Origin: Alphaproteobacteria bacterium casp-alpha6
GTDB taxonomy: Bacteria > Pseudomonadota > Alphaproteobacteria > Rhodobacterales > Rhodobacteraceae
Assembly: GCA_001510135.1 (NCBI GenBank)
Contig: LFER01000016.1
Coordinates: 1-64,000 of the forward strand
Length of the DNA: 64,000 nt
Direction: 5' to 3'
A program made the position numbers and the translations under genes. This document shows, piece after piece, positions 17,634 to 27,328 of the stretch (positions are counted from its first letter, which is position 1; every line of letters starts with the position of its first letter). The notes below the pieces were generated by a model. The model did not search any database, was not told the DNA's origin, and saw nothing but the letters and a program-made list of their open reading frames with translations.

Positions 17634-18908
17634 TTAATCTGACAGATCGTCGATTGTAAAGCTTGAGACGATCGCTGAAGCTGCAACGCGTAAAAGTTGA
17701 GGGTCCTGCCTGATATCTGCAACCGAATAGGCCGTCTGAAGGGCCGATTGAGATAATGCCACGTTTTTCACAACCCGAGTTCCTTCGCCTGCTGGTCCGT
17801 AAAGTTCACCATTGATGGCGAAATATATGGACCCAGACATACCCGCCCTTAAGGACAGGGGGAGGGTGCTTGAAGGAAGTATAAATTCTTCACCCGCCTT
17901 CATGGTTTGTTCAAAGAGGCGTGTACCATCGGCGGCCGTTACGCTGACCCACGCATCACGCGTCGCAAAAAGCGCAACCTGAGAAGGTGCCGGTTCGAGG
18001 ACTTTTGGAACGCTTGCTAACGTGTCTTCAGAAGCGCCTGCGCTCTCTTTCGTATCGGCGAGTGCCTCTGCGAGCATGTCGTTAACTTGGAGCGTCATGC
18101 TGGGTTCAGCCGGCTTGAAATTGCCATAATTTCTGGGATCAAGCGATGCAATTGACGCTTCGCGCGGCGCCATGACGGGCACATCCAGTGGTTTTGGGCG
18201 GTAAAGGCGATCAACGGATGCCCTATTTATCGTGTCATCAGACAGTGGTCTTGTGGTTAGACTATTTAACGAAGCTGTTTCCAAATTGGGATCTACGGCA
18301 AGAGGATCAATTTCCGACATCGTAATGGGTGTGATTTCGGCGGGTACCACACGAACTTGCTGAATTTCTTTCAGGACCGACCAACCACCATAGCCCAGTC
18401 CCGAAATCAACATCACCAGAACGGCGACCGAGGCAACGGCGCGTGCTTCGATCTTATCGAGAATACTCTCCTCAGAGGGAAGGAATGCCGTCGCAGAGTT
18501 TACAAACAAATTCTTGCCGCACTCCTCATTGTGCGCGTCAACACCCTTGGCTGGTAAACTCGTTCTGCGAACAGATGCCCCTTCAGACATTCCATGCGCC
18601 AATGTGTACCCACTTTCGGAGCAAAATTTATCGTAGACTGAGTTAGGGCACATTCCGAGATATTTAGCATAAGAACGCACGTAACCGGCGATGAAACCGG
18701 GCGTTTCAAATGCCTCAGCATCGCAGTTTTCGATAGCCGATATGTAAGACGCTTTTATGCGTAGCTCGCGCTGCACGTCCAAAAGAGATTTGCCCAAGGT
18801 CGCACGTTCGCCGCGCATTATATCCCCGAGCTTCAGCTCGTAGTCGTCAAATCCCTTTAATTGCGTCTCATAATTCCGACTTTCATTCGCCAGATATGTA
18901 TGATCCAT
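17634..18908 (-). CDS. RodZ-like helix-turn-helix membrane protein
   Basis: A 424-residue protein with the RodZ architecture: a cytoplasmic N-terminal helix-turn-helix domain (about residues 25-95, LGDIMRGERATLGKSLLDVQ onward), one membrane span near 157-177 (VASVAVLVMLISGLGYGGWS), a disordered proline- and serine-rich periplasmic linker, and a C-terminal beta domain (DUF4115) around 315-390 with LFATRDAWVSVTAADGTRLF. RodZ links MreB to the cell-wall elongation machinery and sets cell width. The linker is poorly conserved, as usual. It precedes ispG. The assignment to the family is firm; a role in shape is by analogy. Confidence 0.85.
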   Translation of the reverse strand: MDHTYLANESRNYETQLKGFDDYELKLGDIMRGERATLGKSLLDVQRELRIKASYISAIENCDAEAFETPGFIAGYVRSYAKYLGMCPNSVYDKFCSESGYTLAHGMSEGASVRRTSLPAKGVDAHNEECGKNLFVNSATAFLPSEESILDKIEARAVASVAVLVMLISGLGYGGWSVLKEIQQVRVVPAEITPITMSEIDPLAVDPNLETASLNSLTTRPLSDDTINRASVDRLYRPKPLDVPVMAPREASIASLDPRNYGNFKPAEPSMTLQVNDMLAEALADTKESAGASEDTLASVPKVLEPAPSQVALFATRDAWVSVTAADGTRLFEQTMKAGEEFILPSSTLPLSLRAGMSGSIYFAINGELYGPAGEGTRVVKNVALSQSALQTAYSVADIRQDPQLLRVAASAIVSSFTIDDLSD

Positions 18909-19021
18909 ACTGCTTTTTTGCCTCTTTCCCTAAACCGCTACGTCCATACCGAATCGGTATAAACAGCATACACCACAGGTACTGTAGCATACTCCGAAGA
19001 GGGGTGCACGATTGAAAGGTG

Positions 19022-20260
19022 TTAACCGGCCAATTCAGCACGATTCAGCGCGCAGTGCGACCAAAGCTTATCAATGGCTTTGACAAGGTGGTTTATGTTC
19101 TCTGTGCTATGCACAGGCGAGGGCGTGAAGCGCAAACGTTCAGTGCCTCTGGGCACGGTCGGGAAATTAATCGGTTGAACGTAAATGCCGAAATCTTCCA
19201 GCAGTTTGTCGGACAGTTTTTTCGTATGCACAGGATTGCCGACAATCAGTGGAACAATGTGGGTTTTGTGATCAATGACCGGAAGCCCAAGTCCACGCAG
19301 GCGCAGCTTCAATATACTGGCTTTTGCCTGATGTTCGTCCCTCAGGTGCATATCAGCTTTCAAAAATGCAACAGAGGCTCTCGCGCCAGCGGCGAGTGCA
19401 GGAGCAATTGAGGTCGTAAAGATAAATCCGGGCGCATAAGAGCGGATCGCGTCACAAATTTTCGCGCTTGCCGCAATGTAACCGCCCATCGTTCCATAGG
19501 CCTTGGCAAGTGTGCCGTTGAGAATATCGATGCGACCAATCAATCCGTCCCGTTCAGCTACGCCGCCCCCGCGGGGGCCGTACATACCAACTGCGTGCAC
19601 CTCATCCAGATATGTCATAGAATTAAATTCGTCTGCCAGATCACATATTTCCTCAATTGGAGCAAAATCGCCGTCCATCGAATAAATCGATTCAAAGGCA
19701 ATCAGTTTTGGTGTGGAGGGATCGTCCGCCTCGAGCAAAGCGCGCAAGTGATCAAGGTCATTATGGCGGAAAATACGTTTCGCGCCTCCGTTGCGGCGCA
19801 CGCCTTCAATCATTGACGCATGGTTCAGCGCGTCGGAATAGATGATAAGGCCCGGCAAAAGTTTCGGTAAGGTGCTCAGCGTTGCATCATTGGCGATATA
19901 GGCACTCGTGAAAACAAGCGCGGCTTCCTTGCCGTGAAGATCCGCAATCTCGTCTTCCAGAGCTTTGTGATATATTGTGGTTCCCGAAATATTCCGTGTT
20001 CCGCCAGAGCCTGCACCGACCGCTTCAATTGCCTCATGCATTGCGTTTAACACAACGGGATGCTGACCCATGCCAAGGTAATCGTTGCCACACCAGACTG
20101 TGACCGGCGTTTCGCTTCCGTCTGGTTTTTTCCAGATCGCATGTGGAAAATTTCCGTTTTCGCGCGCGATGTCGATAAAAGTGCGATAGCGGCCTTCTTC
20201 GTGCAACCTGTCCAGTGCCGCCGTGAAATGGTCTTCGTACTTCATCGGATTATTCCCCAA
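19022..20260 (-). CDS. hemA: 5-aminolevulinate synthase
   Basis: A 412-residue PLP enzyme that condenses glycine with succinyl-CoA to form 5-aminolevulinate, the first step of haem, cobalamin and bacteriochlorophyll synthesis in alphaproteobacteria (C4 pathway). Visible features are the cofactor-binding [15 protein letters not shown], the [12 protein letters not shown] segment with the pyridine-contacting aspartate, and the Schiff-base lysine K253 in [12 protein letters not shown]. Length matches ALAS of Rhodobacter and Rhizobium. The intergenic region to the divergent dipeptidase carries a partial inverted repeat TAACCGCTAA near 20274. Confidence 0.97.
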   Translation of the reverse strand: MGNNPMKYEDHFTAALDRLHEEGRYRTFIDIARENGNFPHAIWKKPDGSETPVTVWCGNDYLGMGQHPVVLNAMHEAIEAVGAGSGGTRNISGTTIYHKALEDEIADLHGKEAALVFTSAYIANDATLSTLPKLLPGLIIYSDALNHASMIEGVRRNGGAKRIFRHNDLDHLRALLEADDPSTPKLIAFESIYSMDGDFAPIEEICDLADEFNSMTYLDEVHAVGMYGPRGGGVAERDGLIGRIDILNGTLAKAYGTMGGYIAASAKICDAIRSYAPGFIFTTSIAPALAAGARASVAFLKADMHLRDEHQAKASILKLRLRGLGLPVIDHKTHIVPLIVGNPVHTKKLSDKLLEDFGIYVQPINFPTVPRGTERLRFTPSPVHSTENINHLVKAIDKLWSHCALNRAELAG

Positions 20261-20394
20261 TAGTCGTTTTGCCTAACCGCTAAACTCCAACTTCGTTTCG
20301 GTTTTACAAAGGCGTCCCCATTAATAGCAAGAGCACCTAGACAAAAATTTGAAATTAGGTACGACTCGTAAAGACGTTATAGCAGGAGTTTTTG

Positions 20395-21789
20395 ATGTCA
20401 CTACCCCCCGTACTCGCGCGGATTGACGCAGATTTAAACAAATCTCTGGAAAGATTGATGGATTTACTTCGTATTCCATCTATTTCGACAGATCCTGCCT
20501 TTAGGGATGATTGTCAAAAAGCGGCGGATTGGCTGGTTGCAGATTTGATCTCTTTGGGTGCCCAAGCCTCAAAACGCCAAACCCCGGGGCATCCAATGGT
20601 GGTAGGACATATCACGCCTCCGCAGAGCGCAAACAAGCCCCATCTGCTTTTCTACGGTCACTACGATGTGCAACCTGTTGATCCTCTGGACTTGTGGGAC
20701 AGGGATCCGTTTGACCCAGCCATTGAAGAGACTGAAAAAGGGAAAGTAATCCGCGCACGTGGGGCTTGCGACGATAAGGGCCAGTTGATGACATTTGTAG
20801 AAGCGTGTCGGGCCTGGATTGCGGAGCATGGCGAACTGCCTTGCAAGATCACGTTTTTCTTTGAAGGCGAAGAAGAAAGCGGGTCTCCCAGCCTCATTCC
20901 CTTCATGAAGGAAAACAAAGACGAAATTACTGCAGATATTGCGCTGATTTGCGACACAGGTCTTTTTGACAGTAGGGTCCCAGCCATCACTACGATGCTG
21001 CGCGGTCTCTTGGGCGAAGAAATCACTATAACCGGACCAAACAAAGATTTGCATTCCGGCCTTTATGGCGGTGCCTCAATCAACCCGATCCGTGTGCTCA
21101 GTCGTATTTTGGCTAGCCTCCATGATGAAAACGGGCGCATTACGGTTCCCGGATTTTATGAGGGCGTGCCTGACTTGTCCGATGATTTGAAACGTCAGTG
21201 GGAGGCGCTTGGTTTTGACCACAACGCGTTTCTTGGGGGTGTCGGGCTGAACACACTGGCAGGTGAAAAAGGGTATTCGGCGCTTGAGATGTTGTGGTCT
21301 CGACCGACCTGTGAAATCAACGGGATCAAAGGCGGATATACAGGAGATGGCTTCAAAACCGTCCTGCCAAGTCATGCCAGCGCAAAGATAAGCTTCCGCC
21401 TTGTGGGTCAACAGGATCCTGTGGAAATCCGCAAAAACCTTCGGCGCATGATCGAAGGAATGTTGCCACCAGATTGTTCGGTCTCTTACAAATCGCATGG
21501 GTCGTCAGGAGGCATTGTCATGTCAAGCGAAGCGCCAGCCTTTGAAGCGGCAAGACAGGCGCTCAGTGATGAATGGCCCGACGAAGCAGCCTTTATCGGA
21601 TCAGGGGGATCTATACCGATTGCGGGGTTTTTCCAAGACATTACCGGGGTTGACCCGATCCTCATCGGATTCGGCAAGGACGATGATCAGCTTCATTCGC
21701 CAAATGAAAAATATGACGTGGAAAGTTTTCACAAAGGCATGCGAAGCTGGGCACGGGTCTTAGACGCGCTGTCGCGTTTGGAGACATGA
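20395..21789 (+). CDS. M20 family dipeptidase
   Basis: A 464-residue zinc-dependent M20-family peptidase related to carnosinase-type dipeptidases (CNDP/DapE-like). Metal ligands are visible in YGHYDVQP (His), GACDDKGQ (bridging Asp), EGEEESGS (Glu) and CDTGL; the dimerisation domain begins around GLLGEEITITGPNKDLHSG. The C-terminal GFGKDDDQLHSPNEK contains the last histidine ligand. The TTG at 20392 is also in frame, but ATG 20395 sits at a good distance from AGGAG. It is cytoplasmic, with no signal peptide. It directly abuts the haloacetate-dehalogenase-like gene, so the two are translationally linked. Confidence 0.9.
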   Translation: MSLPPVLARIDADLNKSLERLMDLLRIPSISTDPAFRDDCQKAADWLVADLISLGAQASKRQTPGHPMVVGHITPPQSANKPHLLFYGHYDVQPVDPLDLWDRDPFDPAIEETEKGKVIRARGACDDKGQLMTFVEACRAWIAEHGELPCKITFFFEGEEESGSPSLIPFMKENKDEITADIALICDTGLFDSRVPAITTMLRGLLGEEITITGPNKDLHSGLYGGASINPIRVLSRILASLHDENGRITVPGFYEGVPDLSDDLKRQWEALGFDHNAFLGGVGLNTLAGEKGYSALEMLWSRPTCEINGIKGGYTGDGFKTVLPSHASAKISFRLVGQQDPVEIRKNLRRMIEGMLPPDCSVSYKSHGSSGGIVMSSEAPAFEAARQALSDEWPDEAAFIGSGGSIPIAGFFQDITGVDPILIGFGKDDDQLHSPNEKYDVESFHKGMRSWARVLDALSRLET

Positions 21790-22659
21790 ATGTTTGATGG
21801 CTTTGAAAGTGGCGTTGTAACGCGTGGAGGATGTGATGTGTTCTACCGTCACAAAGGGCAGGGTGCGCCCGTTTTGCTCTTGCACGGTTTTCCGCAAACC
21901 CACGCCATGTGGGCTGAAATAGCCCCAAAACTCGCAGAACACTATTCTGTGGTCTGTGCGGATTTGCGCGGCTACGGGGCTTCGGGCAAACCCGTGGGGG
22001 TAAAACATTATTCCTTTCGCGAAATGGGCGCGGATCAGCTGCATCTCATGGCGGAACTGGGATTTGAAAAATTCCATCTCGTCGGGCACGACAGGGGCGC
22101 GCGCACGGCCCATCGAATGGCACTGGACGCACCGGAGCGGATTCAAAGCCTTACTCTGATGGACATCGTGCCTACGCATCTTTTGCTTGATGATCTGAGC
22201 AAAGAAGTTGCACGCGCCTATTACCATTGGTTTTTCTTGGCACAACCATCCCCCTTTCCGGAAAAGCTAATTCTATCCGATCCCGATGGATTTTTCCAAA
22301 ACAGTTTGACCGGCTGGGGATCGGCTGATTTGGCGGATTACGCGCCAGAACAACTCGAGGCCTACCGCAGCTCATGGCGCAATATGGACTGCGTGCGTGC
22401 GATGTGCGACGACTACCGCGCCGCTATTGACTATGATTTTGCGATAGATGCCCAAGACCTGCATCGCTTAGTGACTGTTCCATCAATGGTTATGTGGGGG
22501 GCAGATGGTGCAATGGCCAAGGCCTATGATATGTCCACAATCTGGAATGACCGGCTTAGCCACTACACCACTGCTGCTGTTAAAGGCGGTCATTTCTTCC
22601 CTGACACCGCGCCTGATGACACCCTACAAGCTCTTTCAGCTTTTCTTCGGTCATTGTAA
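21790..22659 (+). CDS. alpha/beta hydrolase, fluoroacetate dehalogenase-like
   Basis: A 289-residue alpha/beta hydrolase with the complete residue set of fluoroacetate dehalogenases, which replace the halogen of fluoro- or chloroacetate by hydroxyl to give glycolate. The nucleophile D101 lies in GHDRGAR, with carboxylate-binding R102 and R105. D125 and H268 (in GGHFFPDTAP) complete the triad. The halide pocket H146-W147 (in YYHWFF) and Y209 (in DDYRAAIDYD) are present; spacing to the well-studied Rhodopseudomonas enzyme is constant at nine residues over the first half. Related proteins may be epoxide hydrolases, but the aspartate nucleophile plus H-W-Y pocket favours dehalogenation. The ATG begins on the base after the dipeptidase stop codon. 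Confidence 0.85.
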   Translation: MFDGFESGVVTRGGCDVFYRHKGQGAPVLLLHGFPQTHAMWAEIAPKLAEHYSVVCADLRGYGASGKPVGVKHYSFREMGADQLHLMAELGFEKFHLVGHDRGARTAHRMALDAPERIQSLTLMDIVPTHLLLDDLSKEVARAYYHWFFLAQPSPFPEKLILSDPDGFFQNSLTGWGSADLADYAPEQLEAYRSSWRNMDCVRAMCDDYRAAIDYDFAIDAQDLHRLVTVPSMVMWGADGAMAKAYDMSTIWNDRLSHYTTAAVKGGHFFPDTAPDDTLQALSAFLRSL

Positions 22660-22678
22660 GCCCTGCTCACTCGGGATC

Positions 22679-23461
22679 TCAGGACCCTCGTTGTTCCTTT
22701 GCAACCTCGCGCATCGCATCAAGCGGAAGGTAGCCGCGCAACAAAGCCTCTCCAAAGACAAAAGTGGGTGTGCCGCTGATCTGCATTTTCTGGCCTAAGG
22801 CACGGTTTTCGTTGATTTCGTCCATCACCGTCTCGCTCATCATTTCTGTGAAGATTGGTGTTGGCTCAAACCCAAAAGTGGTTGCAATGTCTGCCAAGAC
22901 CTCTGGCCTTGGTTCCCCTGTGAAGGTCATAAGCGTATCATGGATTGACTTATAAGCATCGGCACCGTGGATGTTCCTAACCGCGATGGCAAACTGAGAC
23001 GCGATCATAGACGCCTCGCCGAGGATTGGGAATTCTTTGATAATAAAACGAATATTGCCGTCATCCTCTAACAGCATTTCCACTTCCTCAAAGGCTTTGC
23101 GGCAATATCCGCAGCGATAATCCAGAAATTCGACTAAGGTGATATCGCCCTCTGGGTTGCCACCCACATAGGAGCGACCGTCATTTTGGAGCTCATCCCA
23201 ATACTCTTTGACCAAATCTACGTCGCGTTTGCTTTCTTCTTCTGCTTCGCGCTGACGAACAATTGCGGCGGCTTCGAAGATGATATCTGGATTTTCTAGG
23301 ATATAGGCGCGAATTTCTGCGTGTAACATTGCCTTGTCAAATGTCTCTTCTGCTTTGGGCACAGGGCCATTTGTACGCGAGGTGAAAACAGCAAGAAGCG
23401 CAACACATAGAACCGTCAAAAAGATGCCAGCAAGAGTACGCGAGGTTTTGTTATAATCCAT
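22679..23461 (-). CDS. DsbA-family thiol:disulfide oxidoreductase
   Basis: A 260-residue periplasmic thioredoxin-fold protein. A signal anchor (about residues 8-30, RTLAGIFLTVLCVALLAVF) precedes a charged helical segment (the Com1/ScsC-like N-terminal extension) and then a DsbA domain with the active site DYRCGYCRKAF and the cis-proline loop ISGTPTFVFGE. It probably oxidises or isomerises disulfides in exported proteins. The frame runs upstream to 23533, but that would overlap the protease gene; ATG 23461 has a TGAGG site and opens directly into the signal sequence. It lies 35 bases downstream of the M48 protease gene and is probably co-transcribed with it. Confidence 0.9.
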   Translation of the reverse strand: MDYNKTSRTLAGIFLTVLCVALLAVFTSRTNGPVPKAEETFDKAMLHAEIRAYILENPDIIFEAAAIVRQREAEEESKRDVDLVKEYWDELQNDGRSYVGGNPEGDITLVEFLDYRCGYCRKAFEEVEMLLEDDGNIRFIIKEFPILGEASMIASQFAIAVRNIHGADAYKSIHDTLMTFTGEPRPEVLADIATTFGFEPTPIFTEMMSETVMDEINENRALGQKMQISGTPTFVFGEALLRGYLPLDAMREVAKEQRGS

Positions 23462-23496
23462 CGGGAAAGCCTCAAGGTAAAGAAATGTGGATGGGT

Positions 23497-24795
23497 TTAT
23501 TTGATATCTAATATATCTTCTGCACTTTGCCACCCGGGTGAGCCACGTGGCAAATTGTCAAGCGCGCGGCGGGCATGGATTTTAGCGTCTTTCGTCTTTC
23601 CCTGAAGCGCAAAACGTTCCGCGGTGATCAGCGAGGCCATGCCGTTTTGACCGGTCTTTGAATAGGCTACCGCAAGATCACGGAGCATGCGGATATTTCG
23701 AAAATCTTTTTGGCGAGAGGTTTTCAATACCGAAAGCGCCTTGTTCGTTTGATTTGAAGCCAAAAGCGCCCGACCGTAACCCGCCAGAATTAATGCGTTG
23801 CTTCCATCCAAATCACTGGCCTTTTGATATTCTTTCGCGGCCCGATCAAATTTTTTGTGCCGCATGTAAAGCTCTGCTTTCAAATCCTGAAGATAAGCGT
23901 CTTTCGGCCGCACGCTTTGCGCCTTTGAAATTTCGTTGATTGCCTCCTCCAATTTTCCTTGCCGGGAAAAGGCGACTGCGCGGCGCAGATGTTTGACGTC
24001 CTCATGTGACGAGCTATCCGTATTTTTCAGTGTCCAATCAGGAGCGCGCACAAAGGCCGACAGTTTTCCAATGGCGCGGTCGTGCCAGTAAAGAGCGTTT
24101 TTATCTTGCGCGGGTTTAGGTTGTGCCGTCACACGCCCTTCCACGACACGGCGTCTGTCGCGGCTCAAGGGGTGCGTGCGGGCATAAGGATCCTGCCGGT
24201 TGGCCGAAAGATTTTCCTGACCGATAAAGATATCTAGTACGTCTGCCATCCCTGCAGCATCGATGCGCGATTGCGCCATGTAGGACATGGCCGCCTGATC
24301 CGCAGCGCTTTCTTCGGCGCGCGTATGGGCCAAAAGCGCACGTGTGGCGCTACTGGAGGTGCCCAAAGCCAGAGAGGTGCCAAGCTCCGCGTTGCCGCTC
24401 AAAGCGCCTGTCATAATGCCCAAAGCCAAACCAAATGCAGCAACAGATCGGGCGTTTTCGATATTTTGCGTCCGTCTTGCTACATGTCCGTAAGCGATAT
24501 GTGCTGCCTCATGCGCGATGATGGATTGAAACATTTCAGGTGTTCGGGTTTTCAGTGCGAGACCTGTGGTAATGAAAATATGTTTGTTATCGATGACAAA
24601 GGCATTAGGGCGTGTATCATCAATGAGCATGATTTTAATCCCGCTTGGGGAAAGACCTGCCGCCTGCAGGACCGGTTTTGAAAGCTCAGAAAAGGCATTT
24701 TCGATGTCTGCATCCCGCAACAAAGACACAGCAAAAGCTTGAAATGCGTAAAGAGCAAAGATCAGCCCGATTATAATTGTTTTAAGGATCGACAT
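23497..24795 (-). CDS. M48 family metalloprotease with TPR repeats (BepA/YfgC-like)
   Basis: A 432-residue periplasmic metalloprotease with a C-terminal TPR array. A signal peptide covers about residues 1-22. The zinc site is H95-E96-x-x-H99, and the third ligand is the glutamate of EESAADQAAMSYM. TPR-like helical pairs run from about residue 265 to the end. The architecture is that of BepA, which degrades misassembled outer-membrane proteins such as LptD and assists their assembly. The downstream DsbA-type gene fits that job because LptD assembly needs disulfide formation. The functional link is inference. Confidence 0.88.
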   Translation of the reverse strand: MSILKTIIIGLIFALYAFQAFAVSLLRDADIENAFSELSKPVLQAAGLSPSGIKIMLIDDTRPNAFVIDNKHIFITTGLALKTRTPEMFQSIIAHEAAHIAYGHVARRTQNIENARSVAAFGLALGIMTGALSGNAELGTSLALGTSSSATRALLAHTRAEESAADQAAMSYMAQSRIDAAGMADVLDIFIGQENLSANRQDPYARTHPLSRDRRRVVEGRVTAQPKPAQDKNALYWHDRAIGKLSAFVRAPDWTLKNTDSSSHEDVKHLRRAVAFSRQGKLEEAINEISKAQSVRPKDAYLQDLKAELYMRHKKFDRAAKEYQKASDLDGSNALILAGYGRALLASNQTNKALSVLKTSRQKDFRNIRMLRDLAVAYSKTGQNGMASLITAERFALQGKTKDAKIHARRALDNLPRGSPGWQSAEDILDIK

Positions 24796-24855
24796 TGACG
24801 CTGATAAGGAAACCTTGAAATAAGATGACGGGTAACCCCAGTCTGGAAGGTCCGA

Positions 24856-26010
24856 ATGAAAAACTCAACCCGTGGAAGTGTTGATCCCTTTATTGTGATG
24901 GATGTCATGGAGTCGGCGCGCCAGTTAGAGGCCTCTGGTCGCCGCGTTATCCATATGGAAGTCGGACAGCCCTCCACCTCAGCGCCAAAGGCTGCTTTGG
25001 AAACTTTGGGTCGCACAATGTCGATTGATCCTATGGGATATACCGTTGCGCTGGGCTTGCCGTCGCTTCGGCGCAAAATCGCCGAGCTCTATGATCAGTG
25101 GTATGGGATATCGCTAAATCCGGACCGTGTTGTGATCACTTCCGGTTCGTCGGCGGCATTTTTACTAAGCTTCACGTCGCTGTTTGATTCGGGAGACAAA
25201 GTGGGTATTGGCGCTCCGGGTTATCCCAGTTATCGCCAGATATTAAAATCCCTTGGTCTTTGTCCCGTCGACATCCAGACCGCGCCAGAAAACCGTTATC
25301 AGCCAGTAAGTTCTGATCTCAATGGACGGGATCTCGCAGGGCTTCTGGTTGCCTCACCGGCAAACCCGACGGGGACGATGCTCTCTAAAGAGGCGCTGTC
25401 TGACTTGATGACCACGTGCCAGAGCATGAATGCAGCCTTTATCAGCGATGAAATTTACCACGGTATCGAATATGAAAAGAAAGCCGTCACAGCGCTGGAA
25501 ATTTCTGATATGTGTTATGTGATCAATTCATTTTCGAAATTCTTTTCGATGACGGGCTGGCGTATTGGATGGATGGTGGTGCCTGAGGACCACGTGCGCC
25601 GCATTGAACGTTTGGCCCAAAATATGTTCATTTGTGCGCCCCACGTGAGTCAGATTGCAGCACTCGCCGCTTTGGATTGTCCGCAAGAACTGGATGCCAA
25701 TCTAGAGGTATACCGTGAAAACAGAGACCTTATGCTTTCAGGCTTGCCTGCAGCCGGATTTGATACGATCGCGCCGCCTGATGGCGCCTTTTACATTTAT
25801 GCAGATGTCAGCAAAATGACGGACGACAGCTTGCAATTTGCGCGCGATATTTTGAACGAAGCAGGGGTCGCGGTGACGCCAGGTCTTGATTTTGACCCGT
25901 CTCGGGGGGCAAAAACATTGCGGTTTTCTTATGCAAGAAGCACAGAGGATATCAAAGAGGGGCTAGAGCGATTAAAGAACTTCATGCAGGCAAGAGGGTA
26001 TCTTTTTTGA
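24856..26010 (+). CDS. PLP-dependent class I/II aminotransferase
   Basis: A 384-residue fold-type I aminotransferase. The Schiff-base lysine is K228 in INSFSKFFSMTGWRIGW; upstream are VASPANPTGTM, the conserved PxNPTG segment, and FISDEIYHGI, which supplies the pyridine-contacting aspartate. The C-terminal TLRFSYAR contains the substrate-carboxylate arginine. This is the aspartate/alanine aminotransferase-like subgroup; the amino-acid specificity cannot be settled by eye. It precedes amiC, whose TTG start overlaps its stop by four bases, suggesting co-translation, although the functions are unrelated. Confidence 0.9.
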   Translation: MKNSTRGSVDPFIVMDVMESARQLEASGRRVIHMEVGQPSTSAPKAALETLGRTMSIDPMGYTVALGLPSLRRKIAELYDQWYGISLNPDRVVITSGSSAAFLLSFTSLFDSGDKVGIGAPGYPSYRQILKSLGLCPVDIQTAPENRYQPVSSDLNGRDLAGLLVASPANPTGTMLSKEALSDLMTTCQSMNAAFISDEIYHGIEYEKKAVTALEISDMCYVINSFSKFFSMTGWRIGWMVVPEDHVRRIERLAQNMFICAPHVSQIAALAALDCPQELDANLEVYRENRDLMLSGLPAAGFDTIAPPDGAFYIYADVSKMTDDSLQFARDILNEAGVAVTPGLDFDPSRGAKTLRFSYARSTEDIKEGLERLKNFMQARGYLF

Positions 26011-27242
26011 CCCGTGCGCGAAGCACAGTCGTGACGTTGCTGATTGTGGTGTTTCAGCTGGTTTGCACATCTTCTTTGCTGGCCCAGTCAAATTCCGCTT
26101 TGGCTGAATTCATAGAAGAAGGGTCTGTGATCAAAGATCGTCTTTGGCGCCAGGTGGAAATCAAACTTAACCTATCGCAACAGGTACCCTATCGGGTGTA
26201 TGTCCAGTCCTCTCCAAACCGCGTACTCCTTGAATTTGGCAGCGTGAATTTTCAAGGTTTTTCCGATACCAAGCTCTTGAGCAGCAAAAGGGTGAGAAAT
26301 GCCGAAACGAGCGTTTTGCCAAACGGATGGAGCAGGCTTTCGCTTGAGCTTACGAAACCTTTTGCTGTGACATCTGCAGAAATGAAGCGCGATGCGAACA
26401 CCGAAAAAGCCACTTTATCGGTCTGGTTGGGGCCGGTAACAGAAGAAGAGTTTAAAGACTTGGTCAGCCCCTATAATGAGGAAGAAAATTATACCGTCAC
26501 GGCTGAAGCCGAAACGAAGAATGGGCTTAGTCATACCAAAAGGGTTCGTGTTGTTCTGGACCCTGGTCATGGTGGCGAAGATCCAGGTGCATTGGCCGGA
26601 AACCTCAAAGAATCTGACCTTATGTTGCGCCTCGCACTGGAAATCAAAGAAGCTTTGCTCAGGGCAGAGATTTTCGACGTGTTTTTGACGCGCACAGACG
26701 ACCGTTTTGTGTCCTTAAGGGACCGCGTTGAATTCGCCACGGAACATCAAGCGGATCTGTTCATTTCGCTTCACGCCGATGCCATCGACAAAGGTGTTGC
26801 TTACGGTACCACTGTTTACACGCTGTCTGAAAAGGCAAGTGATGAGTTGAGCGAAACTTTGGCACATGAACATGACCGTGCCTCGCTTCTTGTGGGGGCG
26901 GATTTGACTGGAGCAGAGGATACGATCGCAGATATTCTGATTGAAATGGCCTCTACAGAAACGTTGCCACGTTCAGAGGCGCTTGCCGAAGGAATGATTG
27001 AAGAACTGTTATTCGAACTCGGTTCCGTCAATGCAAAACCCTTGAGAAAGGCGGGATTTTCTGTTCTCAAATCCCCTGATATCCCGTCAATTCTTGTGGA
27101 GGTCGGCTTTTTGTCAACTCAAAGTGACTTGGATAATCTGATTGATCCAATTTGGCGAAATAAATTTGTGAACGGTTTTAGAAACGCGCTTGTTAAGTGG
27201 GTGGACAAAGATACCGCTGACGCTATCAGGCGCAGACAATAA
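26007..27242 (+). CDS. amiC: N-acetylmuramoyl-L-alanine amidase
   Basis: A 411-residue exported cell-wall amidase that cleaves the stem peptide from muramic acid during septum splitting. A signal peptide (about 1-26, ending LLAQS) is followed by an AMIN-type beta domain (about 40-150) and an Amidase_3 catalytic domain from about 182. Zinc ligands and the catalytic glutamate are visible in VVLDPGHGGEDPG, NLKESDL, LFISLHAD and ILVEVGFLS. The start is TTG at 26007, overlapping the aminotransferase stop; no better start precedes the signal sequence. It is followed by the PBP1A gene, so the operon combines wall synthesis and cleavage. Confidence 0.93.
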   Translation: MTRARSTVVTLLIVVFQLVCTSSLLAQSNSALAEFIEEGSVIKDRLWRQVEIKLNLSQQVPYRVYVQSSPNRVLLEFGSVNFQGFSDTKLLSSKRVRNAETSVLPNGWSRLSLELTKPFAVTSAEMKRDANTEKATLSVWLGPVTEEEFKDLVSPYNEEENYTVTAEAETKNGLSHTKRVRVVLDPGHGGEDPGALAGNLKESDLMLRLALEIKEALLRAEIFDVFLTRTDDRFVSLRDRVEFATEHQADLFISLHADAIDKGVAYGTTVYTLSEKASDELSETLAHEHDRASLLVGADLTGAEDTIADILIEMASTETLPRSEALAEGMIEELLFELGSVNAKPLRKAGFSVLKSPDIPSILVEVGFLSTQSDLDNLIDPIWRNKFVNGFRNALVKWVDKDTADAIRRRQ

Positions 27243-27328
27243 TCCAAAGATATGCAGGATACTGCCGTTTGGCTTTTGACGCGGTTCCAATCCCTGCCTA
27301 TATAAAGGTCAGAGCGAAAGGACACGGT

